From Alkalicoccobacillus plakortidis (GTDB lineage Bacteria; Bacillota; Bacilli; Bacillales; Bacillaceae_D): 64,000 nt of DNA. Location: the NCBI RefSeq assembly GCF_023703085.1, contig NZ_JAMQJY010000001.1:2046001-2110000 (forward strand). Reading direction: 5' to 3'. Position 1 is the stretch's first letter, and each line of letters begins with the position of its first letter. This document shows, in pieces, positions 50,843-63,012 of the stretch. Under the pieces are notes generated by a model. The model searched no databases. It was not told where the DNA came from and worked only from the letters and a program-made list of their open reading frames with translations. The translations under genes and the position numbers were made by a program.

Positions 50843-52129
50843 TTATGATTTAGAGCTTACAGGTCTTTTTCTAACACCCTTCATATCTTGATCTAAGGCG
50901 TCAAAAAATTCATCATTTGTTTTTGTGTCTTTTACTCGCTTAATGAACTGATCCACATAATCAGGAGAATCATTCATCGTTTTGCGAATTGTCCACAGTT
51001 TATCTAGCTGTGACTTCTCAATAAGAAGCTCTTCTTTACGTGTTCCGGAACGACGAATATCAATAGATGGGAAGATACGACGTTCAGAAAGCTTACGGTC
51101 AAGATGAAGCTCCATATTCCCTGTCCCTTTAAATTCTTCATAAATGACGTCATCCATACGAGAGCCAGTTTCCACTAAGGCTGTCGCCAGAATCGTTAAG
51201 CTGCCACCTTCTTCAATGTTACGAGCAGCACCAAAGAATCGTTTTGGACGGTGGAATGCAGCCGGATCAATACCACCGGAAAGCGTTCGCCCACTTGGTG
51301 GCAGGTGTAGGTTGTAGGCTCTAGCAAGACGAGTAATACTATCCATTAGTATAACAACGTCTTTTTTATGCTCAACTAAACGCATCGCACGTTCTAAAAC
51401 TAACTCAGCTACCTTGATATGATTCTCCGGTAACTCGTCAAATGTTGAACTAATGACTTCACCTTTTACTGAACGTTCAATATCCGTTACTTCCTCAGGG
51501 CGCTCATCAATTAATAAAACCATTAATTCTACATCCGGATGATTATCTGCGATACTGTTTGCTACTTCTTTCATAAGTGAGGTTTTACCTGCTTTTGGAG
51601 GGGCAACAATTAAACCACGCTGTCCAAAACCAATGGGAGAGATGATGTCAATAATACGCGACGAAACTCTGCCTGGTTTTGACTCAAGCTCAATTTTCAC
51701 CTCAGGATATAGAGGTGTTAAGGCTGGAAAGTATGGGCGGTCTTTTGATGTTTCAGGCGCTTTACCATTAACAGCTTCAACATGTAAAAGTCCATGATAC
51801 CGTTCATTCTCTTTTGGAGGACGAACCTTGCCCGATACCTTATCTCCCTTACGTAGATCAAAACGACGAATTTGGGAAGCAGAGATATAGATATCCTCAA
51901 CGCTTTGAGTGTAGGCGATTGGTCTTAAGAAACCAAACCCTTCATTTGGCACAATATCTAACACACCTTCCATAAACATTAAGCCATCTTTCTCAGCCTG
52001 GCCTTTTAGTATGGAAAATATTAATTCTCTTTTTGTTAGTTTACTATAGTAGGAAACTTTATATTCCTTTGCAAGCTCATAGAGCTCCTTAAGTTTTAAT
52101 TTTTCAAGCTCAGCAATGTGGACACTCAT
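50843..52129 (-). CDS. rho: Transcription termination factor Rho
   Basis: 428-aa hexameric RNA helicase. N-terminal SAP-like helices, cold-shock OB fold with GFGFLRP, then the ATPase with P-loop [11 protein letters not shown], Walker [17 protein letters not shown] and Q/R-loop segments. No large insertion. Located upstream of rpmE, as in other bacilli. Confidence 0.97.
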   Translation of the reverse strand: MSVHIAELEKLKLKELYELAKEYKVSYYSKLTKRELIFSILKGQAEKDGLMFMEGVLDIVPNEGFGFLRPIAYTQSVEDIYISASQIRRFDLRKGDKVSGKVRPPKENERYHGLLHVEAVNGKAPETSKDRPYFPALTPLYPEVKIELESKPGRVSSRIIDIISPIGFGQRGLIVAPPKAGKTSLMKEVANSIADNHPDVELMVLLIDERPEEVTDIERSVKGEVISSTFDELPENHIKVAELVLERAMRLVEHKKDVVILMDSITRLARAYNLHLPPSGRTLSGGIDPAAFHRPKRFFGAARNIEEGGSLTILATALVETGSRMDDVIYEEFKGTGNMELHLDRKLSERRIFPSIDIRRSGTRKEELLIEKSQLDKLWTIRKTMNDSPDYVDQFIKRVKDTKTNDEFFDALDQDMKGVRKRPVSSKS

Positions 52130-52823
52130 TCTTACACCACGTTTCTATTAAATTTCATGAAATTCTTTGAAAGCGCTATTCAACTAGTCAATCATCATTT
52201 CTTTTTTACAGAACAACACAAAATAGACTATAGCCAATTTTTAACAACTCTTGGTACATAGATTGGAGATTCGTTATTCAGCGCTTAAGTCAACTTGGGA
52301 GTATGTGTACGTTATCCATTAATATCTAAATAGGAGAATTCGTGGAGAAATGATTTCGCGGATCATGTATGATAGCGAGTATATTATTCCATTCTACCCT
52401 AAAACACATAGAATATTCAATAGCCGTGTGAAAAATAGAGGTTTGTACACAGTTTGAAAGGGGAGTTCGTAAAGGTCAATTGAGAGAAGACGGGGATCTG
52501 CAGTCTTGCCGCTCCCTGGATGAGGGGCACGCTTTCCGTGGGCGGGCGCCCGCCTAATTTGGCTTTGCCAAATCATTTCAACACTGCCCGTAAGTCCCAC
52601 TGGAGTCGGCCTCCCCCATCCCGTCCGCTAGCTTGGAGCGTCTGGATTTCGGCAGATTATTACCTAGTTATTAATTTCATTTAGTATCTTAGTGTAACGG
52701 AAAAAATCATTACATTTAATCAACATGGAAAGAACTTAGGACATTACTAAACAAGTGAATATCAAGGCGAACATCTTGAATGAATTACTCAATCTTCGGT
52801 TGGTCAGCTTTCTTTTTTGATGA
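52130..52823. other. Gene-free gap with a GC-rich structured element
   Basis: Almost 700 bp between rho and the glpX terminator without a credible gene. AT-rich on both sides. From about 52488 to 52645 it becomes GC-rich and structured: a perfect palindrome GGCGGGCGCCCGCC (52541-52554), a hairpin ATTTGGC-TTT-GCCAAAT (52557-52573) and CCCACTGGAGTCGGCCTCCC. That block looks like an interspersed repeat element; the only frame across it (minus strand, 68 codons) has no ribosome-binding site. Confidence 0.55.
52488..52645. repeat. Candidate interspersed GC-rich palindromic repeat
   Basis: Composition and hairpins differ sharply from the flanks. Wording such as CTGGAGTC(G)GCCTCCC resembles high-copy intergenic elements seen in several alkaliphilic and marine bacilli (recollection, not checked). 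Only one copy is in this window. Confidence 0.45.
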
Positions 52824-52870
52824 ACAAAAAAACGAGCCATTATGTGAGTTAATCAACATAATGGCTCGGC
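52824..52870 (-). terminator. Terminator of glpX
   Basis: Minus strand CGAGCCATTATGT/ACATAATGGCTCG stem followed by seven T. Confidence 0.88.
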
Positions 52871-52918
52871 TCTTCAAATAGCTAAGACATTTCTGTCGCA
52901 GCTTCTTTATATTTGGTA

Positions 52919-53884
52919 TTATCTTATAACTAGATCAGGCTTCTTCTTCATACTGTGAGTACCGTCTACAAAACGGATGGTACCTGATTTGGCTCTCATG
53001 ACGATTGATTGTGTATCGGCATTTTTCCCTTTGTAACGGACACCTCTTAGAAGCTCACCGTCTGTTACGCCAGTGGCTGCAAAGATACAATCATCCCCAC
53101 CTACAAGATCATCCATCATAAATACTTTGTCAATTACTTCAATGCCCATTTTGCGACAGCGTTCAACCTCTGCATCGTTTTGAGGCAGTAGTCTTCCTTG
53201 TAGCTCTCCGCCCAAGCATTTTAATCCAGCTGCTGCAATAACACCTTCAGGAGCGCCACCAGATCCAAGCATAATATCTACGCCCGTATCTCCAAATGCG
53301 GTATTAATTGCCGCTGCGACGTCACCATCAGAAAGCAACTTAATTCTGGCTCCAGCTGCACGGATTTCCTGAATCATTTTTGTATGGCGTTCACGATTAA
53401 GAATCGTTACAACCAAGTCTTCAATATCTTTATTTTTAGCCTTAGCTACAGCACGTAGGTTATCAATAACCGGAGCGTCAATGTCAACTAAACCAACAGA
53501 TTCTGGACCAACAGCAATCTTTTCCATGTACATATCAGGGGCATTCAGAAGTTGTCCGTTATCAGCAACAGCAAGCACTGCTAAAGCATTCCACTGACCG
53601 TATGCTACGATATTTGTACCTTCTAGGGGATCAACAGCAATGTCCACACGTGGACCATAGCCATTTCCTAACTTCTCTCCAATATAGAGCATAGGAGCCT
53701 CGTCCATTTCTCCCTCACCAATGACAACCGTTCCTTTCATTGGAATCGTATCAAACACATCTCGCATCGCTTCAGTTGCTGCTCGATCCGCTTCTTCTTT
53801 ATTACCTCTTCCCATCCAACGTCCGGATGCAAGAGCTGCCGCTTCTGTTACTCGGACTAGCTCCATCGATAAACTTCTCTCCAT
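52919..53884 (-). CDS. glpX: Fructose-1,6-bisphosphatase class II
   Basis: 321 aa; gluconeogenic fructose-1,6-bisphosphate hydrolysis. GlpX signature residues [19 protein letters not shown] and VDPLEGTN coordinate metal and phosphate. The frame continues upstream over the murAB end; ATG 53884 with AAGGGG upstream is the family start. Sits between murAB and rho. Confidence 0.93.
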   Translation of the reverse strand: MERSLSMELVRVTEAAALASGRWMGRGNKEEADRAATEAMRDVFDTIPMKGTVVIGEGEMDEAPMLYIGEKLGNGYGPRVDIAVDPLEGTNIVAYGQWNALAVLAVADNGQLLNAPDMYMEKIAVGPESVGLVDIDAPVIDNLRAVAKAKNKDIEDLVVTILNRERHTKMIQEIRAAGARIKLLSDGDVAAAINTAFGDTGVDIMLGSGGAPEGVIAAAGLKCLGGELQGRLLPQNDAEVERCRKMGIEVIDKVFMMDDLVGGDDCIFAATGVTDGELLRGVRYKGKNADTQSIVMRAKSGTIRFVDGTHSMKKKPDLVIR

Positions 53885-53921
53885 TTTAAGACCCCTTCCA
53901 GTACAAAAAGTAGTTTCTCTA

Positions 53922-55205
53922 TTAGCTTTTGACTTGCTCTCGTTCCTCTTCAGACATTTGCTCACGCCAAATACGCGCACCAAGTCCAACAAGCTTTTCT
54001 TCTAAGTTCTCATATCCTCGGTCAACATGCTCTAATCCAGAAAGCTCAGTTACTCCTTCTGCCATTAATCCAGCGATAAGTAACGCCGCTCCGGCTCGGA
54101 GGTCACTTGCTCTGACTTTTGCTCCTTGTAAAGCAGTTGCCCCATTAATAATGGCTGACCGACCCTCTACCTTTACATCTGCACCCATACGACGAATCTC
54201 ATCAATATGCTTAAACCGGGCATTATAGATGGTGTCGGTTACAATACTTGTGCCTGTTGCCTGTGTGAGTAACGTCGTAAACGGTTGTTGCAAGTCAGTT
54301 GGGAATCCTGGGTAGACAAGCGTTTTGATATCTACTCCGGTTTTGGGCTTATGATTTTCAATCAGGACCTGGTCATCTCGTTCTTCCACCGAGACTCCCA
54401 TTTCTCTTAATTTAGCTATTAGTGATTCAACGTGATAAGGAATAATATTATCTACAACTACCTTCTGCCCAATAGCTGCTGCGAGAATCATATATGTACC
54501 CGCTTCAATTCGGTCAGGAATGATCGTATGACGGCACCCATGAAGTGACTCCACTCCATCGATACGAATAACATTTGTTCCCGCCCCTTTGATCTTTGCT
54601 CCCATATTGGTTAGAAGTGTTGCAACATCAATGATTTCCGGTTCTTTTGCTGCATTTTCAATCACTGTTTGCCCTTTTGCAAGTACTGCAGCCAACATGA
54701 TATTAATTGTGGCTCCCACGCTTACTACATCTAGATAAATTCTCGCACCTCGTAATTCTTCAGCACGCAAATAGATCGCACCTTGCTCGTTGGTTACTTT
54801 GGCGCCTAGTGCTTCAAATCCTTTTATATGTTGATCAATAGGACGTGGACCTAAATTACAGCCCCCCGGAAGACCTATGACTGCTTTTTTGAATTTCCCT
54901 AACATTGCACCCATCAAATAATACGAAGCTCGTAATTGCTTCACTCGCCCATTTGGAAGTGGCATTGAGAACATATTTTCCGGATGAATTGTCATTTCAT
55001 GATCATTTAAATGAACATTTCCACCAATTTCTTTTAACAACTCTGACAAAAGCTCCACATCAGAAATGGCTGGTAGGTTATCTATTGTTACGGGGCTATC
55101 CGCCAAAATAGCTGCTGGAATCAATGCAACTGCACTATTTTTCGCACCGCCTATTTGTACGGTTCCTTCAAGAGGATACCCGCCTTCAATCATTAATTTA
55201 TCCAT
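53922..55205 (-). CDS. murAB: UDP-N-acetylglucosamine 1-carboxyvinyltransferase MurAB
   Basis: 427 aa; second EPT-fold MurA with active-site Cys116 in [18 protein letters not shown]. In the low-GC Gram-positives two MurA isozymes are common; this is the murZ/murAB type by its place between tal and glpX. Works on the same PEP + UDP-GlcNAc reaction as MurAA at 16729. Confidence 0.95.
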   Translation of the reverse strand: MDKLMIEGGYPLEGTVQIGGAKNSAVALIPAAILADSPVTIDNLPAISDVELLSELLKEIGGNVHLNDHEMTIHPENMFSMPLPNGRVKQLRASYYLMGAMLGKFKKAVIGLPGGCNLGPRPIDQHIKGFEALGAKVTNEQGAIYLRAEELRGARIYLDVVSVGATINIMLAAVLAKGQTVIENAAKEPEIIDVATLLTNMGAKIKGAGTNVIRIDGVESLHGCRHTIIPDRIEAGTYMILAAAIGQKVVVDNIIPYHVESLIAKLREMGVSVEERDDQVLIENHKPKTGVDIKTLVYPGFPTDLQQPFTTLLTQATGTSIVTDTIYNARFKHIDEIRRMGADVKVEGRSAIINGATALQGAKVRASDLRAGAALLIAGLMAEGVTELSGLEHVDRGYENLEEKLVGLGARIWREQMSEEEREQVKS

Positions 55206-55357
55206 GATCGCATCCCTTCTTTCCTCGTTCCGTCCTTCTAACCAGTATAGCCAAGTTCGTCTTCATCTTAACAATTAAAATTGACATAAACTGGGCAGAA
55301 GGACGGACCAAAATCGCTTATACAAAAAGCTTAGTGGTCCGCCATCTGTACTTGGAA

Positions 55358-56002
55358 TTAGTTGTTGCGATTTTCCCAGTCTGCAAGGAACTTCTCAATA
55401 CCTTGATCAGTTAATGGATGTTTTGTCAGTTGTTTAATAACATTAAGAGGAATTGTTGCAATATGTGCCCCTCTAAGTGCCGCTTCAGTTACATGAACCG
55501 GGTGGCGAACAGATGCTGCAATAATTTCTGTTGGCAATTTATGCGTTTCGAAAATAGCTGCAATTTGATCAATAAGATCTAATCCGTCATGTCCGATATC
55601 ATCAAGTCTACCTAGGAACGGAGAAACATAAGTAGCTCCTGCACGCGCAGCCAATAATGCTTGTACTGCAGAGAAAACAAGTGTCACATTTGTTTTAATA
55701 CCAAGCTCCGAAAAAGCATGAACTGCTTTTAAACCATCTGGAGTCATTGGCACTTTAACTGTAATATTTGGAGCAATAGCAGCTAGTTCTTTTCCTTCAC
55801 TAATCATCGTTTCTGAATCTAGTGCAATAACCTCAGCACTAACTGACTCTGAAACTAGATCTGTAATTTCACGCAAACGATCGTGAAAATCTACACCTTC
55901 TTTTGCAACCAGGGAAGGGTTGGTTGTAACCCCAGAAAGAATGCCTAACTCTTTTGCTTCACGAATCTCATTTATATTCGCTGTATCAATAAAGAATTTC
56001 AT
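55358..56002 (-). CDS. tal: Transaldolase (TalC/YwjH type)
   Basis: 214 aa short-form transaldolase of the pentose-phosphate pathway. [16 protein letters not shown] and [13 protein letters not shown] at the N-terminus; the Schiff-base Lys is in [17 protein letters not shown] 56002 gives the family start although the frame is open further upstream. It lies downstream of fbaA, beyond a terminator. Confidence 0.94.
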   Translation of the reverse strand: MKFFIDTANINEIREAKELGILSGVTTNPSLVAKEGVDFHDRLREITDLVSESVSAEVIALDSETMISEGKELAAIAPNITVKVPMTPDGLKAVHAFSELGIKTNVTLVFSAVQALLAARAGATYVSPFLGRLDDIGHDGLDLIDQIAAIFETHKLPTEIIAASVRHPVHVTEAALRGAHIATIPLNVIKQLTKHPLTDQGIEKFLADWENRNN

Positions 56003-56047
56003 CTCTAACACATCGCTTTCTAAGATAGTTTTAGTGAGTCTACTTGT

Positions 56048-56092
56048 AAAAAAAATCGATAAAAGCAGTTCAACAGAACTGCTTTTATCATT
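56048..56092 (-). terminator. Terminator of fbaA
   Basis: GATAAAAGCAGTTC/GAACTGCTTTTATC hairpin, followed on the minus strand by a T-run. Confidence 0.85.
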
Positions 56093-56100
56093 GTACACTA

Positions 56101-56965
56101 TTAACCCTTATTGGAAGAACCAAACTCTCTCATTTTGCCAATAACTGTTTCTTTAATGGCATCTCTAGCTTGGTCCAAGATATTTACGCGGATCGTACTC
56201 ATCAGGTTTTGCAGCAAGTGTCTCACGTACTGCCTTAGCTGAAGAGATTTGGCTTTCTGTATTTACATTAATTTTGGCATGACCAAACTCAATTGCTTTT
56301 TTGATATCTTTAGTTGGGATACCAGTACCACCATGAAGAACTAGTGGAATTCCTACCAAACCATCAATTGTTTTCATGTGATCAAATCCAAGATTCGGTT
56401 CACCTTTGTATGGACCATGAACAGAACCAAGTGCAGGAGCAAAGCAGTCTACATTCGTTGCTTCAACAAGCTCTTTACATTCTTCAGGAATCGCATAAGC
56501 TGCTTCAGCATCATCTACGATTAAGTCATCTTCTTGTCCACCAATACGCCCAAGCTCTGCTTCAACAGATACTCCAACAGCGTGTGCCATTTCAACAACA
56601 CGTTTAGTAATAGCAATGTTCTCTTCAAGTGGATGATGAGATCCATCAATCATTACTGAAGTAAATCCTGCACGAATTGCTTTTGCGCAGCTTTCAAGAC
56701 TTGAACCATGATCAAGATGAATAGCTACTGGAGCTTCTACTCCATACTCCTCAATAAGAGCTTCAACCAATTTTACAATGGTTTTAAATCCACCCATATA
56801 ACGAGCTGCTCCTTCAGATACACCAAGGATAACTGGAGAGTTCTCCTCTTTGGCTGCTTGAAGAATTGCTTGAGTAAACTCAAGGTTGTTTAAGTTAAAC
56901 TGTCCAACAGCATAACTTTCTGCTTTTGCTTTGTTCAGCATTTCTGTCATTGATACTAAAGGCAT
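56101..56965 (-). CDS. fbaA: Fructose-bisphosphate aldolase class II (frameshift in this sequence)
   Basis: Zinc-dependent glycolytic aldolase, 287 aa after repair. Metal/substrate motifs [25 protein letters not shown] and VLHGGTGIP are intact. The open frame ends prematurely after YLGPS; at 56168-56173 the plus strand reads GCTTGG, and GCTGG restores [20 protein letters not shown] and the stop at 56101. Essential gene, so a sequence error is likely. Confidence 0.93.
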
Positions 56966-57160
56966 AATGATGATCCTCCTACTATATATTGCAGATTTTC
57001 TTACATGAGAGCGTCAAAACTAACCGCTTGCTTAAAAGTAAGTGTCGTCCAAGCAAATTCTCTTACGTGCAGGGAGCGGCATGCATAGCCTTGTCCACTA
57101 TGTACAACTAGTTGAACCAGATACGCTTCGGTTTCATTTTGGGTTCTTTTGAACGAATCC

Positions 57161-57166
57161 ATTATA
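57161..57166 (-). promoter_or_regulatory. Extended -10 promoter upstream of fbaA
   Basis: Minus strand TGC-TATAAT with no good -35. It implies an fbaA leader of nearly 190 nt (56966-57155) containing no confirmed element. Confidence 0.5.
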
Positions 57167-57250
57167 GCATATTATGAGTCAATTACATCCTTTTTACGTT
57201 GGAGATTACACGTTTTTTTTAAAATAATCACTTCTCCAATGTACAGCTTC

Positions 57251-57604
57251 TTATAAATGGTCTCGTATTACCTGCCTTACATCATCAATATCAAAAGGTT
57301 TCGCAAAATAATTAGCGGCACCTAATTGAATGGCTTCATTAATTAAATTTAATTCACCATAAGCCGTCATCATTATAACTTTTATATCAGGATGAGTACT
57401 CTTAATCCTTCTAAGGATCTCCAAGCCATCCATCCCTGGAATTTTCATATCCAATAAAATCAAGTCTGGATTTTCATCTTTTACAATACTAAGAGCTTGA
57501 ACGCCATTAGCAGCTTGAAAAACGGTGTATCCATCTTTTTGCAAAATTTCATTGAGAAGCACACGTATGCCATATTGGTCATCAACCACCAGTAATTTTT
57601 TCAA
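57251..57604 (-). CDS. spo0F: Sporulation phosphorelay response regulator Spo0F
   Basis: 117-aa single-domain receiver that passes phosphate from sporulation kinases to Spo0B. Acid pocket Asp8-Asp9, phospho-acceptor Asp52 in [13 protein letters not shown], Thr in MMTAYGE and Lys in YFAKPFD. No output domain. Located between ywjG and fbaA as in B. subtilis. Confidence 0.96.
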   Translation of the reverse strand: MKKLLVVDDQYGIRVLLNEILQKDGYTVFQAANGVQALSIVKDENPDLILLDMKIPGMDGLEILRRIKSTHPDIKVIMMTAYGELNLINEAIQLGAANYFAKPFDIDDVRQVIRDHL

Positions 57605-57786
57605 TAGTAAACCTCCTTATGCGCTAATCATTCTTTAGATCCAATGGACTATTTTCGGTGCGCTCCATAAGGATTCCTGCTTTTGTTTGCAGATTGTTAA
57701 AATTAATCGAAACATGTAAGTAAAGCGAGAAAGAATGAAGTTTGATACAATAACAAAACAGTAAAAATACCTAAAGGAGAATCCAG

Positions 57787-58314
57787 ATGCTTAAAGTTTT
57801 TAACACCCAATTTACAGGCGCAACAAAAGCCCTACTTAACAAAGAAGAGGAACTCGAAGATGCTGCCAGACTTCTAACCCAAGCCATCACATCAAACGGC
57901 ACAGTCTATATCGCCGCATTCGGAGAAATGAAAGCAATCGAAGCAGAAGCCCTATACGGAAAAGAAGCATTCCCACAAGCTGTAGAACTAAAACCATCGG
58001 ATCTCGACTCGCTAACTGAGCGAGACCGCGTCCTAATCACGTCCCGCTTCTCAGACGATATAGACGCAATAAAACTAGCCAACATAGTATCCGAAAAAAA
58101 TGTACCTATATTCTCTATCACAACCATAACAGAAGATGGAGCAAACTCTCTAGTCCACCTTAGCGATTTCATCCTCGACTTAAACCTTCACCAAGGCTTA
58201 GTACCAGACGAAGACGGCTCACGTATCGGTTACCCAGCCTCTCTTCTAGGACTACACGCATATTTTCTTCTATCATTGACGATTAGGGAGATGTTGGGGG
58301 AGGTTGAGGGGTAG
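57787..58314 (+). CDS. ywjG: DUF2529 protein YwjG
   Basis: 175 aa; SIS-like fold suggested by VYIAAFGEMKAIEAEALYG and IPASLLGL-type helices, DUF2529 by position and size. Role unknown. Orientation is opposite to spo0F and pyrG. AAGGAGAATCC precedes ATG 57787. A family D array starts within 10 bp of its stop codon. Confidence 0.85.
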   Translation: MLKVFNTQFTGATKALLNKEEELEDAARLLTQAITSNGTVYIAAFGEMKAIEAEALYGKEAFPQAVELKPSDLDSLTERDRVLITSRFSDDIDAIKLANIVSEKNVPIFSITTITEDGANSLVHLSDFILDLNLHQGLVPDEDGSRIGYPASLLGLHAYFLLSLTIREMLGEVEG

Positions 58315-58319
58315 CGTTG

Positions 58320-58490
58320 GTGTGACTGAGGATTTTCGAGCATGAACACTCCATTTTCGCGCACATAATAAGATTTTTCGAGCATTTTCTGAAATTTTGA
58401 GCCGTCCAGCATTATTTACGCGCAGAAGGCCTCTTTTTTTGAGCATTATTGGATTTTTTGAGCATAGGTTAAGAATTTTTGAGCATTCCG
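58320..58490. repeat. Family D array, part 1 (overlaps the 3' end of NERD paralogue 3)
   Basis: About eight units with core TTTTTGAGCAT or TTTTCGCGCAC spaced about 20 bp. The last units form the terminal codons of NERD paralogue 3 (minus strand ATGCTCAAAAATTC then TAA). It fills the whole gap between ywjG and that gene. Confidence 0.85.
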
Positions 58491-59389
58491 CTCCATTCAT
58501 TAAGCATTCGATAAGCAGTATGTCTGGATTCGATGAGAAGAAATTCACGCGCCTCTTTATTCGTGAGCGATTTGTCCATTATGACGGAGAACTCTTCTAA
58601 TGCTTGGAGATGAGCTTTTTTTGAGAAACGAAAACAGTGAGCACAGTACAAGCTTCCATTTTTTTCAGTACGAGTCATAAATGGCCTGTTGCAAAATGGA
58701 CAATCCACACCTTTTCTAATATCTACGTAATTAAGCTTATAAGTTTGAAGGACAGATGGCTGATCTGGAAGATGTGACTGGCAAAGAAAATGTGCCAATT
58801 TAATTAGTTGATCGGATGTCATGGAGTTTTTATTGGAGGAAGTTTGGAAGTTTTCAAGCTTTTCCGGGAGAGCCTCAGCACGGATAACGGAGTTGGGTAA
58901 TGGATTATGATCTGTCTCGATAATAGTTGTAGGATTTGTGAAAGCTACAATCGTTTTTATGGGGATGGAGGGGAAGTTTTGATTGAGGAAAAAATGCTGC
59001 AGCTGAAGTCGTTGCCTTCGAACTTGAATCAGAGGGTTGGGCAAGCTTTCTACAACATCATTCAGTTTTCTTAACATTTGACTAGCTGAATTCTCAAAAC
59101 GAATACTACCTGCAAGGTTCTTCACCTCAATAATTCCAATAAACTGTGGGCACAAAATTAACGTATCTATTTGAAAAAAAGTCTGGTTAATCCCTCGAAG
59201 ACGCAAATCATGCATTAGAAGAAAATCATCATTCAGAAACTGATAGTAATAATCTAATGATTGCTCTCCCTGGTACCCAAGCTCTCTTTTCATGAGATCC
59301 AAATGAACCTTCTGATAAGCCCGGTGTTTTGAATCTAACCTCGCGTGTAGTGCACGAAGCTGAATTAATCTTTTAGGAATTCTCTCTTT
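58469..59389 (-). pseudogene. NERD nuclease–zinc ribbon–HTH protein (paralogue 3, probably damaged at both ends)
   Basis: The NERD core (GYQGEQSLDYY, TFFQIDTLIL, IEVKNLAG) and zinc ribbon CPFC/CAHC are intact. The C-terminus stops at MLNEWSGMLKNS, about 20 residues short of the other paralogues: array D replaces the last strand of the HTH region. At the 5' end, homology (RIPKRLIQLRALHARLDSKH) continues upstream of the first ATG (59302) to about 59389 without a start codon; a good AGGAGGTG site follows further upstream, out of frame unless one A is added to an A-run. So start and end both look lesioned. Without repair, translation could begin at 59302 (277 aa). Confidence 0.7.
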
Positions 59390-59459
59390 TTATAAATTTT
59401 TATGATGTTGCACCTCCTGTAGATAGTCAATTCATTTTCGATAAACGTATACTAATATC

Positions 59460-59757
59460 CTTCTAGAATCTATCATTTTTTGAGCCCTTCTGTTTTTTTG
59501 CGAAAATTTGGGCTTTCCGCTCACCTGATCATATTTTTGAGCACCTCTACTCGTTTTTTGAGCATTTTCATTTTTTTTGAGCATACTCGTTAGTTTTCCG
59601 AGCACGATGGTTCTATTTTTGCGCATTTTTGGGATTTTCGCGCACCTCACTCATGTTTTTGAGCATTCCTACTCGTTTTTTGAGCATTTTCATTTTTGGG
59701 GCATACGCGTTAGTTTTCCGCGCACCTCCCTCACATTTTTCTGAGCATTCACACCCT
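59460..59757. repeat. Family D array, part 2
   Basis: About 14 units: TTTTTGAGCATTCCTACTCG (21-bp half) and TTTTTGAGCATTTTCATTTT (20 bp), with variant cores TTTTCGCGCAC and TTTCCGCTCAC. Lies between NERD paralogue 3 and the pyrG terminator. The variant TTTCCGCTCAC links family D to family C. Confidence 0.9.
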
Positions 59758-59772
59758 CTCCTCCCCAAAAAA

Positions 59773-59804
59773 CAAAAAAAGCACAGGACCCACTCCTGTG
59801 CTTC
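59773..59804 (-). terminator. Terminator of pyrG
   Basis: Minus strand GCACAGGAGTGGGTCCTGTGC followed by seven T. Confidence 0.9.
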
Positions 59805-59814
59805 TTCCATATTC

Positions 59815-61437
<1,623 letters not shown>

Positions 61438-61471
61438 CTAGATGGCCGCAGATGACTGGGAAGCCGGGTAA

Positions 61472-61531
61472 AAACAAAAAAAACAAAAGCGGCGGACTCC
61501 CTCTATAACAGGGGGCACACGCTTTTGTTTC
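61472..61531 (-). terminator. Attenuator in the pyrG leader
   Basis: Minus strand ACAAAAGCG … CGCTTTTGT stem with inner GCCCCCTG/AGAGGGAG segments and a run of eight T. The C-rich 5' arm can pair with a G-extended transcript start, the B. subtilis pyrG mechanism. Confidence 0.8.
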
Positions 61532-61571
61532 CATTACATCTATATCAGTTCATTATACTATTTCTTAAGCC

Positions 61572-61608
61572 CAAGGATGATTCTACCTAGAAAGTGTGGA
61601 TAAGTCAA
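61572..61608 (-). promoter_or_regulatory. pyrG promoter with GGGC start for CTP-dependent reiterative transcription
   Basis: Minus strand TTGACT (61603-61608), 17-bp spacer, TAGAAT (61580-61585), then seven bases to GGGCTT at 61572. A GGGC start is the feature that lets low CTP cause G-stuttering in B. subtilis pyrG; here the sequence matches that design. Confidence 0.8.
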
Positions 61609-61617
61609 GTGCTTGTC

Positions 61618-62148
61618 TTATCGTTCTTCCTCATCCTCTTCAAATGAGTCTTCATCCTCATCGTCTTCACTTTCTTCGTCTTCTTCAAATCCATCAAGGT
61701 CTTTTTCGTCGAAGTCCTCTTCTGAAGAATCCTCTTCATTTGAGATCTCATCAAGCTCATCTTCAAGATCCTCAAACTCATCCTCTTCAGAGTCATCTAG
61801 CTCACTATCATCAACTAGATCTAAATCATCGTCATCAACTGCTTTTTTCTTCTTTTTCTTAGGAGTTGCCGCAGGAACTGGTTCTTCAATTTGATCGATT
61901 GGGTACCAAGCTTTTATGCCCCAACGATTCTCTCCCATTGTAATAAAACGACCATCTGTATTTAGGTCGGTATACAAAAAGGAAATACTATTTTTAACGT
62001 CCCCTTTGCTCATTCCTTTAATTTTAGCAATCTCGTCTACTAGCGCGTAGTATTCAATTGGTTGCTTTTTATTTTGCATGAGTTCATAAGCAATCTCTAT
62101 CATAGACATTTCTTGTATTTCATCAGCAGTAAGAGTATTAAAATTCAA
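61618..62148 (-). CDS. rpoE: RNA polymerase delta subunit
   Basis: About 176 aa. N-terminal HARE-HTH (EMSMIEIAYELMQNKKQP…FLYTDLNTDGRFI…RWGIKAWYP) and a long Asp/Glu-rich disordered tail, preceded by a KKKKKK patch. Delta speeds RNA polymerase recycling. TTG 62148 has AAAGGG 9 nt upstream; a GTG at 62157 sits directly on it. The pyrG promoter begins within 15 bp of its stop. Confidence 0.92.
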   Translation of the reverse strand: MNFNTLTADEIQEMSMIEIAYELMQNKKQPIEYYALVDEIAKIKGMSKGDVKNSISFLYTDLNTDGRFITMGENRWGIKAWYPIDQIEEPVPAATPKKKKKKAVDDDDLDLVDDSELDDSEEDEFEDLEDELDEISNEEDSSEEDFDEKDLDGFEEDEESEDDEDEDSFEEDEEER

Positions 62149-62270
62149 ACCGGGCACGCCCTTTCACCATTATCTATAGGATCCAATCACAATCAATTTT
62201 TAAGATCATCTTTTTCATTATAAACATATTTTCATAAAATATGCTAGAGCTTCCTTAGAACGCGTGCTGA

Positions 62271-62882
62271 TCAATTATGAATCAGGTTTTTAATTTGCAA
62301 GTTTATGTATTCCTCTAAGGTGAAATGTCTTCTAATTGCCCATCTCCGGAATGTCCACATTTGGCCAGCAACAAGGATATTATGTGTGATGAGCTTCATC
62401 TCTTTTTCTGTTAGATCAAGAGCTTCTTCTTTTTTACAGTCAGCAAGGATTTCTTCCATCATTGCTACCATTTCCGTCTCTTTTTTCAAAACGTATGGCA
62501 AGGTTTCTTTTGGTAAAGACTTTGTTTCCTGGTACATAACTAGCACTTCATCTTGCATGGAATCGATGACTAGAAAATACGCACGAATAGCCTCTTCTAA
62601 TCGATTAATTGCTGATCCCGTCGTATGCAATTGTTTTTTTAGTCGTTCTGTTACTTCATCATAAATAGCATCACAAACTAGATAAAGCACGTCTTCTTTT
62701 GTACCAATATATTCATAGAGTGTTCCAATACTAAAACCAGATTCCTTTGCGATTTCCCTTGTTGTGGTTCGATGAAATCCCTTTTCAATAAATAAACGTA
62801 CAGCTCCTTTAATAATTTGCTGACGACGTTTATTAATAAGCTGTTGATCTTTTACTAGACTTGGCACCGACTTTTTTTCCAT
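62271..62882 (-). CDS. TetR/AcrR-family transcriptional regulator
   Basis: 203 aa. N-terminal HTH (KGFHRTTTREIAKESGFSIGTLYEYIGTKEDVL) and an all-helical ligand domain rich in acidic residues. It lies where B. subtilis has the acdA-fadF genes, and may regulate fatty-acid or acyl-CoA metabolism (inference from locus only). Divergent from the cls gene. Confidence 0.85.
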   Translation of the reverse strand: MEKKSVPSLVKDQQLINKRRQQIIKGAVRLFIEKGFHRTTTREIAKESGFSIGTLYEYIGTKEDVLYLVCDAIYDEVTERLKKQLHTTGSAINRLEEAIRAYFLVIDSMQDEVLVMYQETKSLPKETLPYVLKKETEMVAMMEEILADCKKEEALDLTEKEMKLITHNILVAGQMWTFRRWAIRRHFTLEEYINLQIKNLIHN

Positions 62883-63012
62883 AAGGCAACAGACTCCCTC
62901 TCACCTATTTGAACCTATTCTATCATGAGAGTTCCTAAAATTCCAAAATCGTGTTTCATGATTTCCATAAAAATTGGGCATAGTAAAAAAAACATTGTTG
63001 AGGAGTACTCAT

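Noticed and set aside
52394..52600. 68-codon minus-strand frame in the rho-glpX gap
   Set aside because: No ribosome-binding site, spans a palindrome and hairpin, and resembles no protein.
57002..57163. 53-codon open frame on the minus strand in the fbaA leader
   Set aside because: Its ATG overlaps the TATAAT box of the likely fbaA promoter, it has no ribosome-binding site, and no homologue is recognised.
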